Part shown: positions 1-11,032 of the stretch, piece after piece | How the letters are laid out: each line of letters begins with the position of its first letter | Numbering within the stretch: the stretch's first letter is position 1 | DNA from: Anaerocolumna sp. AGMB13025 | Lineage (GTDB): Bacteria > Bacillota > Clostridia > Lachnospirales > Lachnospiraceae | Direction of reading: 5' to 3' | Assembly (NCBI RefSeq): GCF_029689925.1 | Contig: NZ_CP121445.1 | Location: 2,101,001 to 2,165,000, forward strand | Length of the DNA stretch: 64,000 nucleotides | The notes under the pieces: generated by a model | Seen by the model: the letters and a program-made list of their open reading frames with translations, nothing else | Told to the model about the DNA's origin: nothing | Database searches by the model: none | Translations under genes and position numbers: made by a program

Positions 1-155
1 TGGTAGAAAAAATTGATGGGGATTATGCATATCTTAGAAGAACCGATATACCGGACAATGACTTAAAACTGGTTGCCCGTGCTATATTGCCCGCAGAGAT
101 TTCAGAGGGTACTTGTTTAAAATATGAACTCTTTGAATATACCATAATCGAATGA
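1..155 (+). CDS. C-terminal end of a small protein, possibly DUF3006-like (partial)
   Basis: The window opens inside a reading frame whose first complete codon is at position 3 and which stops with TGA at 153-155. The visible 50 residues include IDGDYAYLR and a later ILPAEISEGTCL segment. This resembles the small DUF3006 proteins, which start with an IDR-FEGDYA-type strand and carry an LP-x-x-x-x-EGD turn, but the similarity is weak and the start is missing. No function can be assigned. No clear terminator follows before the next gene, about 115 bp downstream. Confidence 0.5.
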   Translation, partial: VEKIDGDYAYLRRTDIPDNDLKLVARAILPAEISEGTCLKYELFEYTIIE

Positions 156-270
156 AATCCAGTACTTCTTTTCTACTTATATAATACCATAAAATCGCCC
201 ATTTTACAAGTCTTGTAATACGGAGGGACCGGAAGTATAATGAGTTACTATATTTTAAAGGGGTGATGTT

Positions 271-813
271 ATGGAAGACGATATTTTTGATTTAGTACAA
301 ATGAATAAGCAGGAACTCGAAATTACTAGTTTACTTTCCTGCAATGAAAAAACGGAACAATTTGGTCTTGTATTAACAAAAGAGGATGCGACGGAACTTG
401 TAGCAGGCAGAAATGATAGCTTGAAGAGTTATAAACGGGTAGAATTCGGAGCTGGTATTTTAGAAAAGCTGATATTCTATTTTTGCGATTCCCAGTATAT
501 TAATCAGGAAAATTATACCGAAACGTTAACGGAGCTGCAGGATATCTTTTATCAGTATAAAAATGAATCGGATGATAAGCTGACAGATGAGGAACTGTTG
601 ACCTTCATGAAAGAACAGTTTGAAAGTGTTTGCACAGGTGATACTGATTATCTTGCCGATACCTGTCTGGATAGGTTTGCACAGGCTGTCAGGGCTGGAT
701 ATACCGGGTATGTGGGTACCGACGGTCATGACCAGTACGGAGATTTTGATGAAGAGCAGAGATGGGATAAAGACTTGTATTTAGAGGTGCTCACAGAATT
801 GTGCTGGAGATGA
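271..813 (+). CDS. Conserved hypothetical protein, DUF6323-like
   Basis: This is a 180-residue soluble, acidic protein with no signal peptide or membrane segment. The start is set by AGGGGTG about 8 bp before ATG 271. Features include a central YFCDSQYINQENY stretch, where short proteins of the DUF6323 group found in clostridia are similar, and a C-terminal LAD-TCLDRFAQAVR helix. DUF6323 proteins often accompany DUF6179 proteins, but no such partner is visible here because the upstream gene is cut. Function is unknown. A strong terminator lies about 90 bp downstream, so this gene ends its transcript. Family assignment is from memory of the motif and is moderate. Confidence 0.6.
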   Translation: MEDDIFDLVQMNKQELEITSLLSCNEKTEQFGLVLTKEDATELVAGRNDSLKSYKRVEFGAGILEKLIFYFCDSQYINQENYTETLTELQDIFYQYKNESDDKLTDEELLTFMKEQFESVCTGDTDYLADTCLDRFAQAVRAGYTGYVGTDGHDQYGDFDEEQRWDKDLYLEVLTELCWR

Positions 814-902
814 TGTAAGAGTAAGAATCACTCGGATACCTTTTTGCAATCAGGATAACATCTATATCACATTACAAAAGGATAATGGATATTATAAGAG
901 AA

Positions 903-934
903 AGGCGTACATTTAGGTAGAGTACGCCTTTTTT
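903..934 (+). terminator. Rho-independent terminator after the DUF6323-like gene
   Basis: AGGCGTAC (903-910) pairs perfectly with GTACGCCT (922-929) across an 11-nt loop and is followed by a run of T to 934. Confidence 0.85.
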
Positions 935-1023
935 ATTTACAGGAAAGTTCTTTGAACCATCCTGTAAAATAAAAACAGACCTGCAGATTATGGGAGATTG
1001 TGTATAGGACAAGAGTAAAAGGC

Positions 1024-1050
1024 ACATTAATGTTATATTTTCATATGATA
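1024..1050 (+). promoter_or_regulatory. Sigma-K-like promoter of collagen-like gene 1
   Basis: AC at 1024-1025, exactly 16 nt, then CATATGATA at 1042-1050. This matches AC-N16/17-CATANNNTA, the consensus known for the late mother-cell sigma factor SigK in Bacillus and clostridia. It lies about 100 bp before the start codon. Identical architecture precedes collagen genes 2 and 3 and the glycosyltransferase operon. Confidence 0.6.
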
Positions 1051-1076
1051 TAGGGGATAATGATATTTTTTGCTGA

Positions 1077-2966
<1,890 letters not shown>

Positions 2967-2990
2967 GGATATTGCTTAATAATTAAGTGA

Positions 2991-3014
2991 AGGCCGGCAG
3001 AATATGCCGGCTTT
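2991..3014 (+). terminator. Terminator after collagen-like gene 1
   Basis: GCCGGCA (2993-2999) pairs with TGCCGGC (3005-3011) across a 5-nt loop, then TTT. It lies between convergent genes and may serve both strands. Confidence 0.75.
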
Positions 3015-3073
3015 CATTTATTCAAACGATTCATAAGATTATAAGGATGCCCAAATACCCAGGTTCCACTCAG

Positions 3074-4159
3074 TTATACTAGTTTCCCCTCGATCAGTCT
3101 TAGATTGTTCTTAAGCCGTTCGTCCTCAGGACTAAATAAAAGTGCGGCTTCTGCGTGTTCTTTGGCTCTTTCAAACATGCCAAGTCTGTAACAGCTGATA
3201 GCAGCCAGGTCATTGGGATTATAATCCCAGCAATACCCCATATTTACAAAGGTTTTGGACTTTTCCTTTATTTTCAGGGCTTCTTCTGACATAAAGAATG
3301 CCGTAGGCCAATCAGAAATCAGATATGCCATTTTTGCACACTCAATATACGGATCACGCATATCCGGTGTCTCGGCAATGGCCTTATAATACCAGCTGTA
3401 GGCCTGCTTTAAATCATTTAGTTGGAAGCAGGACTTTGCAATCCATCGCATTGCCGCACTTCGTTCTTCCTTCCACACGGAAGTGGGCAGGGAAAGATAC
3501 CGCTTCAACGTATCAATACATTTCTGCCATTCGTAATTGTACATATATTCTCTTCCAAGGTAATAGTTAACACGGCTTCCTGCCGGATCTTCATCCACAG
3601 CCAGCTCCAAAAGCGGTAGATAGGATTTCCTGGACTTTGTGCCGTCCGGATAATGATTCAGCACTACACCTTCTATTTCAACAGTTTTAAGAGTCTCTGC
3701 ACCATAATAGCTGAGCCATTCATGGACTGGATGTACCCATTTAAACCCTTGTCTGGAATGTATTTTAGAATAATACATTTGGACATCAGGAGAGCCGTCC
3801 GCTTTTAAACTCCAGTTATAAATGTATCTGCCGGATTTGGCATCCGGTGTCCAGGCTTGCTCCAGGCGATCCCTCCAGCCTTTTTCAAATAGTTCATCAA
3901 GATCAGTGCAGACACAAATATCAACATCTTCTGGTACATGATCTAGAGAGAGGTTTCGTGCAGCATCAAACCGCCAGGGTTTGACCGGGTCTACATAGAC
4001 TACTGCACCTCTGCTTAACAGTTTTTCTGCGGTTTTATCATCGGAACCTGTGTCGGTAACGACGATAAGGTCGGCCTCACTCATGGAATCCATCCAGCGG
4101 TCTACAAATTGCTCCTCATTTTTGCAGATTGCATAAACACATACCTTATACCTGTTCAT
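3074..4159 (-). CDS. Family 2 glycosyltransferase with TPR-like C-terminal half (second of tandem pair)
   Basis: A 361-residue cytosolic enzyme. The first half is a GT-A fold of family GT2: YKVCVYAICKNEEQFVDRWM nucleotide-binding strand, VVTDTGSDD motif, and a DxD-type TDLDELF metal-binding motif near residue 88. The second half has TPR-like helical pairs (for example YYLGREYMYNYEWQKCIDTL). It would transfer a sugar from a nucleotide donor to a protein or glycan; donor and acceptor cannot be read. Its ATG overlaps the end of the upstream paralog by 14 bp, so the two are translationally linked. It converges on collagen-like gene 1, whose Thr-rich triplets are the obvious candidate acceptor, which is inferred. 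Confidence 0.8.
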   Translation of the reverse strand: MNRYKVCVYAICKNEEQFVDRWMDSMSEADLIVVTDTGSDDKTAEKLLSRGAVVYVDPVKPWRFDAARNLSLDHVPEDVDICVCTDLDELFEKGWRDRLEQAWTPDAKSGRYIYNWSLKADGSPDVQMYYSKIHSRQGFKWVHPVHEWLSYYGAETLKTVEIEGVVLNHYPDGTKSRKSYLPLLELAVDEDPAGSRVNYYLGREYMYNYEWQKCIDTLKRYLSLPTSVWKEERSAAMRWIAKSCFQLNDLKQAYSWYYKAIAETPDMRDPYIECAKMAYLISDWPTAFFMSEEALKIKEKSKTFVNMGYCWDYNPNDLAAISCYRLGMFERAKEHAEAALLFSPEDERLKNNLRLIEGKLV

Positions 4160-5261
4160 GGGCGGTTTCCACCTTTACATTATATTTCATATCAATTAAC
4201 TCCAGATTTCTTTTTAAACGGATATCATTCGGCTCCAGCTTTATAGCCATAACTTCATAGTTATGGGCTTTCTCATACAGCTTAAGCTGATAACAGCAAA
4301 TGGCAGCCAGATCATATAGTTCATAGCCCCAGGCATCGGTTTCCAGGAGATAGCTGCCTGTCTTTTCTGTAATGGCCAAGGCCTTTTCTGTCATAAGGTG
4401 AACCAGAGGCCAATCATTTTGTAGATAGCCAAGTCTTGCCATATGCAGATATGGCTCCCGCGTATGTGGGCATTCGGCAATTGCCTGGTACAGCCAAACG
4501 CGGGCTTCTTTTAAATCACCCTTGTTCTGAAAACATTTTGCTATAAAACGCATAGAAGCGCAGCGTTCCTCGTTCCATTTCGCGGAGGGGAGACTAAGGT
4601 GACGTTTAAGCTCCGAAATACACTTATCATAAAAACCGTAAAACATATATTCCCTGCCCAGCCAAAAGGCTGTCCTGTCATCTTGGGGGTTTTCCTTAGC
4701 GGACAATTCTAATAGGGGCAGATATTGTGACCTTGGTTTGCTAAGGTCAGGGCGGTGGTTTAATACCATGCCTGGTACCCATACGATGGATTCAGTACTT
4801 TCACCGGTGTATACTAATATTTCATGAACGGGATGCACCCAGTGAAAATCATGGCGTCTATGGATTTTCTCCATAACAAATTGCTTATTCGGTGTTCCGT
4901 CTGCATTATAGTTCCAGGTAAAAAGATAGGCTGCCCGGGTATTTACAGGCTGCCAGGCCGCTTCCAGCTTTTCGCGCCACCCTGTTTCAAATACCTCATC
5001 CATATCATTAGGCACACAAATATCCACATCCTCCGGAATGTGATTCATTGCTGTATTGCGGGCAGTATCAAACCGCCAGGGATTAATGGTTTCAGTATAG
5101 ACAACAGCCCCTCTTAAACGGAGCTTTTCTACGGTATTGTCAGTTGAACCGGTATCTGTCACCACAACCATATCAGCCTCACCAACAGCATCCATCCAGC
5201 GGTCTACAAATTGCTCTTCATTTTTACATATTGCGTAAACACATATCTTATATTTATTCAC
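4146..5261 (-). CDS. Family 2 glycosyltransferase with TPR-like C-terminal half (first of tandem pair)
   Basis: A 371-residue paralog of the downstream gene, with the same layout: CVYAICKNEEQFVDRWMDA, VVTDTGSTDNT, NDMDEVF as the DxD-type motif, then TPR-like helices with WLGREYMFYGFYDKC. The start is GTG at 5261 with AGAGGTG about 10 bp before it. Strong N-terminal identity between the two proteins indicates tandem duplication, while divergent tails suggest different acceptor or ordering roles. A sigma-K-like promoter lies about 106 bp upstream on the same strand, matching the promoters of the three collagen genes. The likely role is glycosylation of spore-surface proteins; this is inferred from context, not shown by the sequence. 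Confidence 0.8.
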   Translation of the reverse strand: MNKYKICVYAICKNEEQFVDRWMDAVGEADMVVVTDTGSTDNTVEKLRLRGAVVYTETINPWRFDTARNTAMNHIPEDVDICVPNDMDEVFETGWREKLEAAWQPVNTRAAYLFTWNYNADGTPNKQFVMEKIHRRHDFHWVHPVHEILVYTGESTESIVWVPGMVLNHRPDLSKPRSQYLPLLELSAKENPQDDRTAFWLGREYMFYGFYDKCISELKRHLSLPSAKWNEERCASMRFIAKCFQNKGDLKEARVWLYQAIAECPHTREPYLHMARLGYLQNDWPLVHLMTEKALAITEKTGSYLLETDAWGYELYDLAAICCYQLKLYEKAHNYEVMAIKLEPNDIRLKRNLELIDMKYNVKVETAHEQV

Positions 5262-5366
5262 TTGATTTATACACCTCTGTCCTTCAGGGATAGTCTTATT
5301 TAATCAGAGCATTAACAGTAATTACATAAAAACAGATAAAAGCAGTATAAATACTCCAATCATTTT

Positions 5367-5393
5367 TATTATATGTTTAAACAGGGGTTGGGT
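5367..5393 (-). promoter_or_regulatory. Sigma-K-like promoter of the glycosyltransferase operon
   Basis: Read on the minus strand: AC at 5393-5392, 16 nt, then CATATAATA at 5375-5367. It has the same spacing as the elements before all three collagen-like genes and lies about 106 bp before GTG 5261. The remainder of the 358-bp gap (5262-5619) is AT-rich and shows no other recognisable element. Confidence 0.6.
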
Positions 5394-5619
5394 GTTACTA
5401 AGAATCTATTTTATATCATTTATAAGATCTTCTATATGTGAGAAACCTTTACTAGATAAATATAATGTGTCAAGGATGCTTAAAACTAAGGGGGCGAGGC
5501 ATTTGAGCTGAAATCTAAAATAGAAGCAATGTTAAGAAGTTAGCAGTTTTAATCAAAACGGACGGGGTATTCTTACAATATAATCTAGATATAAATCTTG
5601 CAGAAAGAAGGAGAATACC

Positions 5620-6729
5620 ATGAGGGATGAGAAAGAAAATAAAGTAATTTACAGACATGTGTCACTAAAAGGGACATCTTATGAGATTGGCAGGAAGGAA
5701 GCTGAAATAATGAAGGAACAGTTCCCGGAAGGAATTGATTTCTGGTTTAAAGGCAATGAGATGATACATCCGGCTTCTATAAAAAGTATTCGGGAAGTAA
5801 TGGAGCTTATTAATCAGTATAGCCCGAATATGAATGAAGAAATAAGAGGGTTTGCAGAATATTTTAACCGAACAGCAGAGGAAGTTATCTATTATTCCTT
5901 TTCTCATGTCGGTAAAGGCAACTGCGGACATTTTACAGTCCTATCCAATGCCGACGAAGAGCATATCTATGCAGGAAGAAGTTATGAGTGGGATGCGGAT
6001 GAGGATAAACTGCTCCTTACCATAAAGGCAGAGGGTTCCTACAGCCATATGGGTTTTAGTTTACTGTTCTTTGGAAGATATGACGGCATGAATGAAAAAG
6101 GTTTGTGTGTAACCATGTCCAATGCTGCCCCGTGCATAATGTCTGAGGAGGAAGGGCTGCGGTTCTGGCTGGTCATCCGTATTATTCTTGATACCTGTAA
6201 GGATATCAGCGAGGCAATCCATTTATTGAAGATAATTCCTCTTGCATCTTATTGCAACCTGATACTTACTGACCGGAATAATGAAGCTGCGCTGGTAGAA
6301 ATAAATAACTCCGTTAAAACCATAAAAAGAATTTCAAAAGCATCCGAAAAGAAATATCTTTGTTCCACAAATCACTACATTTTGCCACAGATGCAGCACC
6401 TTGTCAAAAATCGGATGCAGCAGTCAGTGGATAGATATAAAGCAATTGTTACTACTCTGGAAACAGCAGCCGTAGAGAAAAACTCACTAAAAAAACTGCT
6501 TTCAACCCATATGCCAAAAGGGCTGGCCTGTCATCATTACAGTGAAGGCTTAGGAACTATGTGGGCTGTATTGTATGACCTTACCAGCCTTGAGGCAGAA
6601 ATTTGTTTTGGATCACCGGTAGTTAATGAATGGTACACGTTTGGACTAAATACTAAGGAAGGGATTTATGAATACACCGCTGTACTTCCCGATGAAGAAG
6701 CAGACCCTGATATATGGCAGAGAATATAA
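5620..6729 (+). CDS. C45-family (acyl-CoA:6-APA acyltransferase-like) Ntn-hydrolase
   Basis: A 369-residue protein with AGAAGGAG before ATG 5620. It resembles the penicillin acyltransferase/choloylglycine-like N-terminal nucleophile hydrolases of peptidase family C45. The expected nucleophile is Cys102 in GNCGHFTVLSN, where autoproteolysis would expose the cysteine. YAGRSYEWD and GRYDGMNEKGL fit the following core strands, and CSTNHY fits a later family motif. The family cleaves or forms amide bonds on acyl-peptides; the substrate here is unknown. There is no signal peptide, so it is cytoplasmic unless exported otherwise. An AraC-type gene follows after a terminator and may sense a product of this enzyme. 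Confidence 0.75.
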   Translation: MRDEKENKVIYRHVSLKGTSYEIGRKEAEIMKEQFPEGIDFWFKGNEMIHPASIKSIREVMELINQYSPNMNEEIRGFAEYFNRTAEEVIYYSFSHVGKGNCGHFTVLSNADEEHIYAGRSYEWDADEDKLLLTIKAEGSYSHMGFSLLFFGRYDGMNEKGLCVTMSNAAPCIMSEEEGLRFWLVIRIILDTCKDISEAIHLLKIIPLASYCNLILTDRNNEAALVEINNSVKTIKRISKASEKKYLCSTNHYILPQMQHLVKNRMQQSVDRYKAIVTTLETAAVEKNSLKKLLSTHMPKGLACHHYSEGLGTMWAVLYDLTSLEAEICFGSPVVNEWYTFGLNTKEGIYEYTAVLPDEEADPDIWQRI

Positions 6730-6789
6730 GTGTGTGCATTTAGATTATTACTTTGTAAAAGACAACATAATATCAAAAGTTTCAAAGAA

Positions 6790-6827
6790 AAGTGTTATAA
6801 TAAGCTAAGTTATAACACTTTTTTTTT
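6790..6827 (+). terminator. Terminator with an embedded -10-like element before the AraC gene
   Basis: AAGTGTTATAA (6790-6800) pairs perfectly with TTATAACACTT (6810-6820) across a 9-nt loop and runs into T to 6827. GGAGG of the next gene starts at 6828. TATAAT (6796-6801) lies in the upstream arm, so an araC-type transcript starting in the loop would avoid the hairpin. Confidence 0.8.
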
Positions 6828-6836
6828 GGAGGCTCT

Positions 6837-7697
6837 ATGAATTACTATTACGATGCAGTGTTAAAAGCAGCAAAACTCATTGAAGATAACCTGACTGCAG
6901 ATTTAAGAATCCAGGACATAGTTGAAAAGATTGGGTTTTCACAATATCATTTTATGAGAGTGTTCAAGGCTTTATCGGGGCATACAATTCATAACTATAT
7001 AAAGCGGAGAAAAATAACGGAAGCGGCGGGATTACTATTAGAAACGGATATGAGGATTATTGAGATCGCTTTACTTTACGGCTGGAATTCTCAGGAAGCA
7101 TTTTCAAGAGCTTTTAAAGAAACCTATAATGTGCCTCCTAACGTATACCGCTCCAAAGGAATTAACTACCGGAATGTAGAACAGGTTATTTTAAGTGAAT
7201 CAGTCCTGAACCAAAAAACAGCTTCCATCACAAGAATTGAGCCCCAGATTGTGTATAAGGAGGAGTTCTTAATAGCAGGGCTTAAGTATACCGGGAAAAA
7301 TAAAAATTATGAAATACCTAAATTGTGGAATGAATTAGATGGTATAGTTAATGAAATTAGCAGCTGGATCAACAGAGATATCTGCTATGGTCTGGAACAT
7401 TATGATGAGGAGTTTGATAATAACGGAACCTTTGGTTATTTAGCAGGGATTGAAGTAAGTAATACGGATAATCTTCCCGCGGGTATCGATTATATGAAAA
7501 TCAAAGGCTGTAAATACGCCGTATTTACAATACCTGCGCTGGTAGAAACCATTCCCAAAAGTATCGGCGAAATATATTCCTGCCATCTTCCAGACTCCGG
7601 CTTAAAAGCGGCGGGAAATTATGATTTTGAATATTATGATAATTTTGAAGCCAATAAGGAGGGAACTTATCTCTCTTTTTATATCCCAATTGAATAA
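6837..7697 (+). CDS. AraC-family regulator with GyrI-like effector domain
   Basis: A 286-residue protein with GGAGG 4 bp before ATG 6837. Residues about 8-106 are a double helix-turn-helix AraC/XylS DNA-binding domain (QDIVEKIGFSQYHFMRVFK, then IAL-LYGWNSQEAFSRAFK, P-x-x-YR). Residues about 125-285 match the GyrI-like/Rob C-terminal fold that binds small hydrophobic ligands (FGYLAGIEV, KYAVFTIPAL, DFEYYDNFE). Proteins with this order (DNA-binding domain first) resemble Rob and often activate detoxification or efflux genes. The target is not visible; the adjacent C45-like hydrolase gene is the nearest candidate. No terminator is evident in the 280-bp AT-rich gap that follows. Confidence 0.85.
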   Translation: MNYYYDAVLKAAKLIEDNLTADLRIQDIVEKIGFSQYHFMRVFKALSGHTIHNYIKRRKITEAAGLLLETDMRIIEIALLYGWNSQEAFSRAFKETYNVPPNVYRSKGINYRNVEQVILSESVLNQKTASITRIEPQIVYKEEFLIAGLKYTGKNKNYEIPKLWNELDGIVNEISSWINRDICYGLEHYDEEFDNNGTFGYLAGIEVSNTDNLPAGIDYMKIKGCKYAVFTIPALVETIPKSIGEIYSCHLPDSGLKAAGNYDFEYYDNFEANKEGTYLSFYIPIE

Positions 7698-7977
7698 CAG
7701 ACAAGTAATTATGAATTATACGAGAATGTGTAGGAAAACAGACAGGAAATGACCTAAGAGAATATTATGGGATGAACATGAGACTAAGTAAAGAAATACA
7801 AAGAAATAGACAGAGAGAAATAAACACGTAATAACAATAGAATAATAACAGAATAAACAGACAAGTTTAGATACTGGTCAAGAATCAATTCTTCGTATAT
7901 AATAAAAAGGATTAACGAATTATAAAACAGTGTGTAAACATCACATTGACTGCTAATGACAAAGGAGTTACTTATTT

Positions 7978-8922
7978 ATGAAGTTTTATTTTGCGCCGAT
8001 GGAGGGAATGACTGGTTACATCTATCGTAATGCCCACAATCGCTTTTTCGGTAATATAGACAAATACTATTCCCCTTTTATATCGGCAAATCAAAAGGGG
8101 AGTTTTAAAACCAGAGAAATTAATGATATTCTGCCGGAAAATAATTCTGGACTGGTACTTATACCACAGCTTTTAACCAACAACGCCCAGGATTTTATCA
8201 ATTCTGCCGCAAAGATTAAGGAACTGGGTTATGAGGAAATCAATCTGAATTTGGGCTGTCCCTCCGGAACTGTAGTTGCAAAACACAAGGGCTCCGGTTT
8301 TCTTGCCAAAAGAGAAGAACTGGATGCCTTTTTAGAAGAGATTTTTACCCATTCCGTAATGGAGATTTCTGTTAAAACCAGAATTGGAAAAGATCAGCCC
8401 GAAGAATTTTATGAATTAATTGAAATATTTAATAAATATTCAATCAAAGAGCTGACGATCCATCCCCGGATTCAAAAAGATATCTATAAAAATAAACCCA
8501 ATTTACCTGTTTTTAAAGATGCCTTAAAATTAAGTAAAAATCCGGTCTGCTATAATGGCGATATTACCAGTGTTAAGGACTATAAGGACTTTACTGCACA
8601 GTTTCCGGAAGTAGACGCCATAATGATTGGTAGAGGTCTACTTAACAATCCCGGGCTAACCAGTATGATTTTGGGGAATAAAACCCCAGATAAACTCAAA
8701 CTCAGGGAGTTTCACGACCAGGTATATGAGGACTACAAAAAAATTATGTCAGGAGAGCGAAATGTTCTGTTTAAAATGAAGGAATTCTGGTTTTACTTAA
8801 TTTCAATATTTGAAGATAATGGAAAATATGCCAAGAGGATAAAGAAATCAGAACGGTTACGGGATTATGAAGAAGCTGTAGCAAGTATTTTTATAGATTT
8901 GAATATCGCTATAAATGAATGA
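7978..8922 (+). CDS. dus: tRNA-dihydrouridine synthase family protein
   Basis: A 314-residue flavoprotein that would reduce uridine to dihydrouridine in tRNA D-arms using FMN and NADPH. The N-terminal FAPMEGMT FMN-binding motif, the catalytic Cys94 in NLNLGCPSG, the KTRIG strand, the HPR motif and the C-terminal phosphate-binding IGRGLL all fit the Dus TIM barrel, and a short helical tail follows. The start is ATG 7978 with AAGGAG about 10 bp upstream. It stands alone, with gaps on both sides. Which of the several Dus subgroups it belongs to cannot be decided here. Confidence 0.9.
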   Translation: MKFYFAPMEGMTGYIYRNAHNRFFGNIDKYYSPFISANQKGSFKTREINDILPENNSGLVLIPQLLTNNAQDFINSAAKIKELGYEEINLNLGCPSGTVVAKHKGSGFLAKREELDAFLEEIFTHSVMEISVKTRIGKDQPEEFYELIEIFNKYSIKELTIHPRIQKDIYKNKPNLPVFKDALKLSKNPVCYNGDITSVKDYKDFTAQFPEVDAIMIGRGLLNNPGLTSMILGNKTPDKLKLREFHDQVYEDYKKIMSGERNVLFKMKEFWFYLISIFEDNGKYAKRIKKSERLRDYEEAVASIFIDLNIAINE

Positions 8923-9077
8923 CCGGCAGAGTAGCAATGAACTTTATAGACAAGTATAATAAAATATAGAATCAGGTTGGCAATTAAAAATCGAAGAAAG
9001 GAAGAACCACATAAAAGTTGCATCTATCTTTTACTGTGGAAATGAGGCTGATCAGGTTTCATGAGATGGTGATGATT

Positions 9078-10070
9078 ATGAAATACGGTACAATAGGGAC
9101 AAGTTTTATAACAAATGAATTTATTGAGAGTGCCAAACTAGTAGAAGGAATGGAATTTACTGCGGTTTATTCCAGGAATCTGGAAAAGGGTCTTGCCTTT
9201 TCAGGAAAATATGGAGTAGAGAAAGTATTTACTGATTTAGAAGAGATGGCACTCAGTGATTTAATTGATGCAGTATATATTGCAAGTCCTAATTCTCTGC
9301 ATTATGAACAAAGCAAATTATTTTTAAACCATGGCAAACATGTTATTTGTGAAAAGCCAATTACAGTAACCCCAGCTCAATTAAAAGAACTGATTCATCT
9401 GGCCAAAGAGAAAAATGTGATTTATATGGAAGCCATTAAGATGTTACATGTACCTGCCCGTCCTCTTTTACAAGAGGCCCTTAAGAAAATTAGCAAGGTA
9501 ACTACCGCAAGAATTGATTATTCCCAGTTATCCTCAAAATACCCGGCTTATCTTGCGGGGGATGTACCTAATATTTTTAATCCCAGGTTTTCAACCGGCT
9601 GTCTGATGGATTTAGGAATCTATTGTGTGTATCCGGTACTTGACTTATTCGGAAGGCCTGATAAAATTATTGCAACCGCTGGTTTTCTGACTACTGGAGC
9701 CGACGGTTATGGCAACAGTATCTTTCTATATCCGGATAAGCAGATTAATTTGAGTTACTCCAAAATCGGACAAAGCAGTTTGGGCTCAGAAATCATTGGT
9801 GATAAGGGAACCATTGTAATCCATTCCATATCCACTTTTACTAATATAAAGATTTATTATAAAGACGGTACAGAAGAGGAATTAACCGGAGAGATACCAA
9901 GACATGTGGTTATGAGCGGAGAAGTACAAAGCTTTTATAATTATGTAACCAATTCTGCTGAATATAGGGAAGACTATCAGTATGCAGGTGAACTTGCCAT
10001 AAGTGTAAGTGAAGTTATGGAGCAAATAAGAGAGCAGGCGGGTATACAGTTCAATCAGAAAACGCTGTGA
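9078..10070 (+). CDS. Gfo/Idh/MocA-family oxidoreductase
   Basis: About 330 residues. I chose ATG 9078 because the Rossmann motif GTIGTSFI begins immediately after it; ATG 9066 and 9072 are in frame and possible, with a weak GGTGATG ribosome site. The N-terminal half binds NAD(P), with the family motif CEKPIT near residue 94. The C-terminal alpha/beta sheet domain includes GCLMDLGIYC-type residues, where GxxxDxGxY is typical of the trans-dihydrodiol dehydrogenase-like subgroup. It would oxidise or reduce a sugar or polyol; the substrate is unknown. It is 40 bp upstream of an ABC exporter with no terminator between them, so co-transcription is possible. Confidence 0.85.
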   Translation: MKYGTIGTSFITNEFIESAKLVEGMEFTAVYSRNLEKGLAFSGKYGVEKVFTDLEEMALSDLIDAVYIASPNSLHYEQSKLFLNHGKHVICEKPITVTPAQLKELIHLAKEKNVIYMEAIKMLHVPARPLLQEALKKISKVTTARIDYSQLSSKYPAYLAGDVPNIFNPRFSTGCLMDLGIYCVYPVLDLFGRPDKIIATAGFLTTGADGYGNSIFLYPDKQINLSYSKIGQSSLGSEIIGDKGTIVIHSISTFTNIKIYYKDGTEEELTGEIPRHVVMSGEVQSFYNYVTNSAEYREDYQYAGELAISVSEVMEQIREQAGIQFNQKTL

Positions 10071-10110
10071 CAGAAATAAAAGTGTATAGAATACGCAGAT
10101 TGGAGGCTAT

Positions 10111-11031
10111 GTGAACTCAATCATAGAAGTAAAAAATTTCAGTAAAAAATACGGTGACTTTACTGCCGTAAATGACATCTCCTTTGAAGTGGAGGAAGGT
10201 TCTATTTTTGCATTTTTAGGACCTAACGGAGCAGGGAAAAGTACTACAATAAATACCTTATGCACCATATTTGAAAAGACCTCCGGTACCTTGTTAATTG
10301 ACGGAAAGGATGTTACAAGCCAGAAAAGCGAAGTCCGGTCGGCAATCGGAGTTGTATTTCAGGATTCGACTCTGGATGGTAAAATGACCATTGAAGAAAA
10401 TCTTAAAATGCATTGTATTTTTTATAATGTACCAAAAAAAGAAGTGGAGGAGCGTATCCGGTTCGTATTAAACCTGGTGGATTTACTAGGGGAAAGAAAA
10501 AAACTGGTCAGTGCGTTATCCGGCGGAATGAAACGGCGTGTTGAGATTGCCAGAGGTTTAATCCATTATCCCAAAGTCTTATTTCTGGATGAACCTACCA
10601 CAGGACTAGATCCCCAGACCCGTGCCCATATATGGGAATACATTCTGAAATTGCAGAAAGAACGTAATATCACGATATTCCTTACCACACATTACATGGA
10701 AGAAGCAGAAATCTGCAATAAAATCGCCATAATAGACGGCGGTGTTATTGTTGCCCATGATACACCATATGCGTTAAAAAAAGAATATACAAAAGACAAA
10801 GCTTATATTACCACCAAAAAAGCAGCAGCGTTGGAACAGCTTCTTACGGAATATGATGTAAGCTATGAGAAACGGGAGGACTATTATAAGGTAGAAGCTG
10901 AGAATACAGATAAACTGCTTCAGATCTTAAGTCTTCATAAAGAGGAAATTACAGATATTGAAATTAAAAAAGGTACTTTTAATGACGTATTCCTAGAGAT
11001 TACCGGCAGAAAGATCAGAGAGGAGGCATAG
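10111..11031 (+). CDS. ABC-2 type exporter ATPase (DrrA-like)
   Basis: A 306-residue ATPase starting at GTG 10111 after GGAGG; the overlapping ATG at 10109 is followed directly by a stop. Walker A GPNGAGKST is at residues 37-45, the signature LSGGM near 136-140, and Walker B VLFLDEPTTGLDP near 156-168. An H-loop TTHYMEEAE follows, then a C-terminal extension of the DrrA/DUF4162 type. It would energise the permease encoded 1 bp downstream. Such two-gene exporters move drugs, lipids or peptides; the substrate cannot be read from the sequence. Confidence 0.9.
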   Translation: MNSIIEVKNFSKKYGDFTAVNDISFEVEEGSIFAFLGPNGAGKSTTINTLCTIFEKTSGTLLIDGKDVTSQKSEVRSAIGVVFQDSTLDGKMTIEENLKMHCIFYNVPKKEVEERIRFVLNLVDLLGERKKLVSALSGGMKRRVEIARGLIHYPKVLFLDEPTTGLDPQTRAHIWEYILKLQKERNITIFLTTHYMEEAEICNKIAIIDGGVIVAHDTPYALKKEYTKDKAYITTKKAAALEQLLTEYDVSYEKREDYYKVEAENTDKLLQILSLHKEEITDIEIKKGTFNDVFLEITGRKIREEA

Positions 11032-11032
11032 G

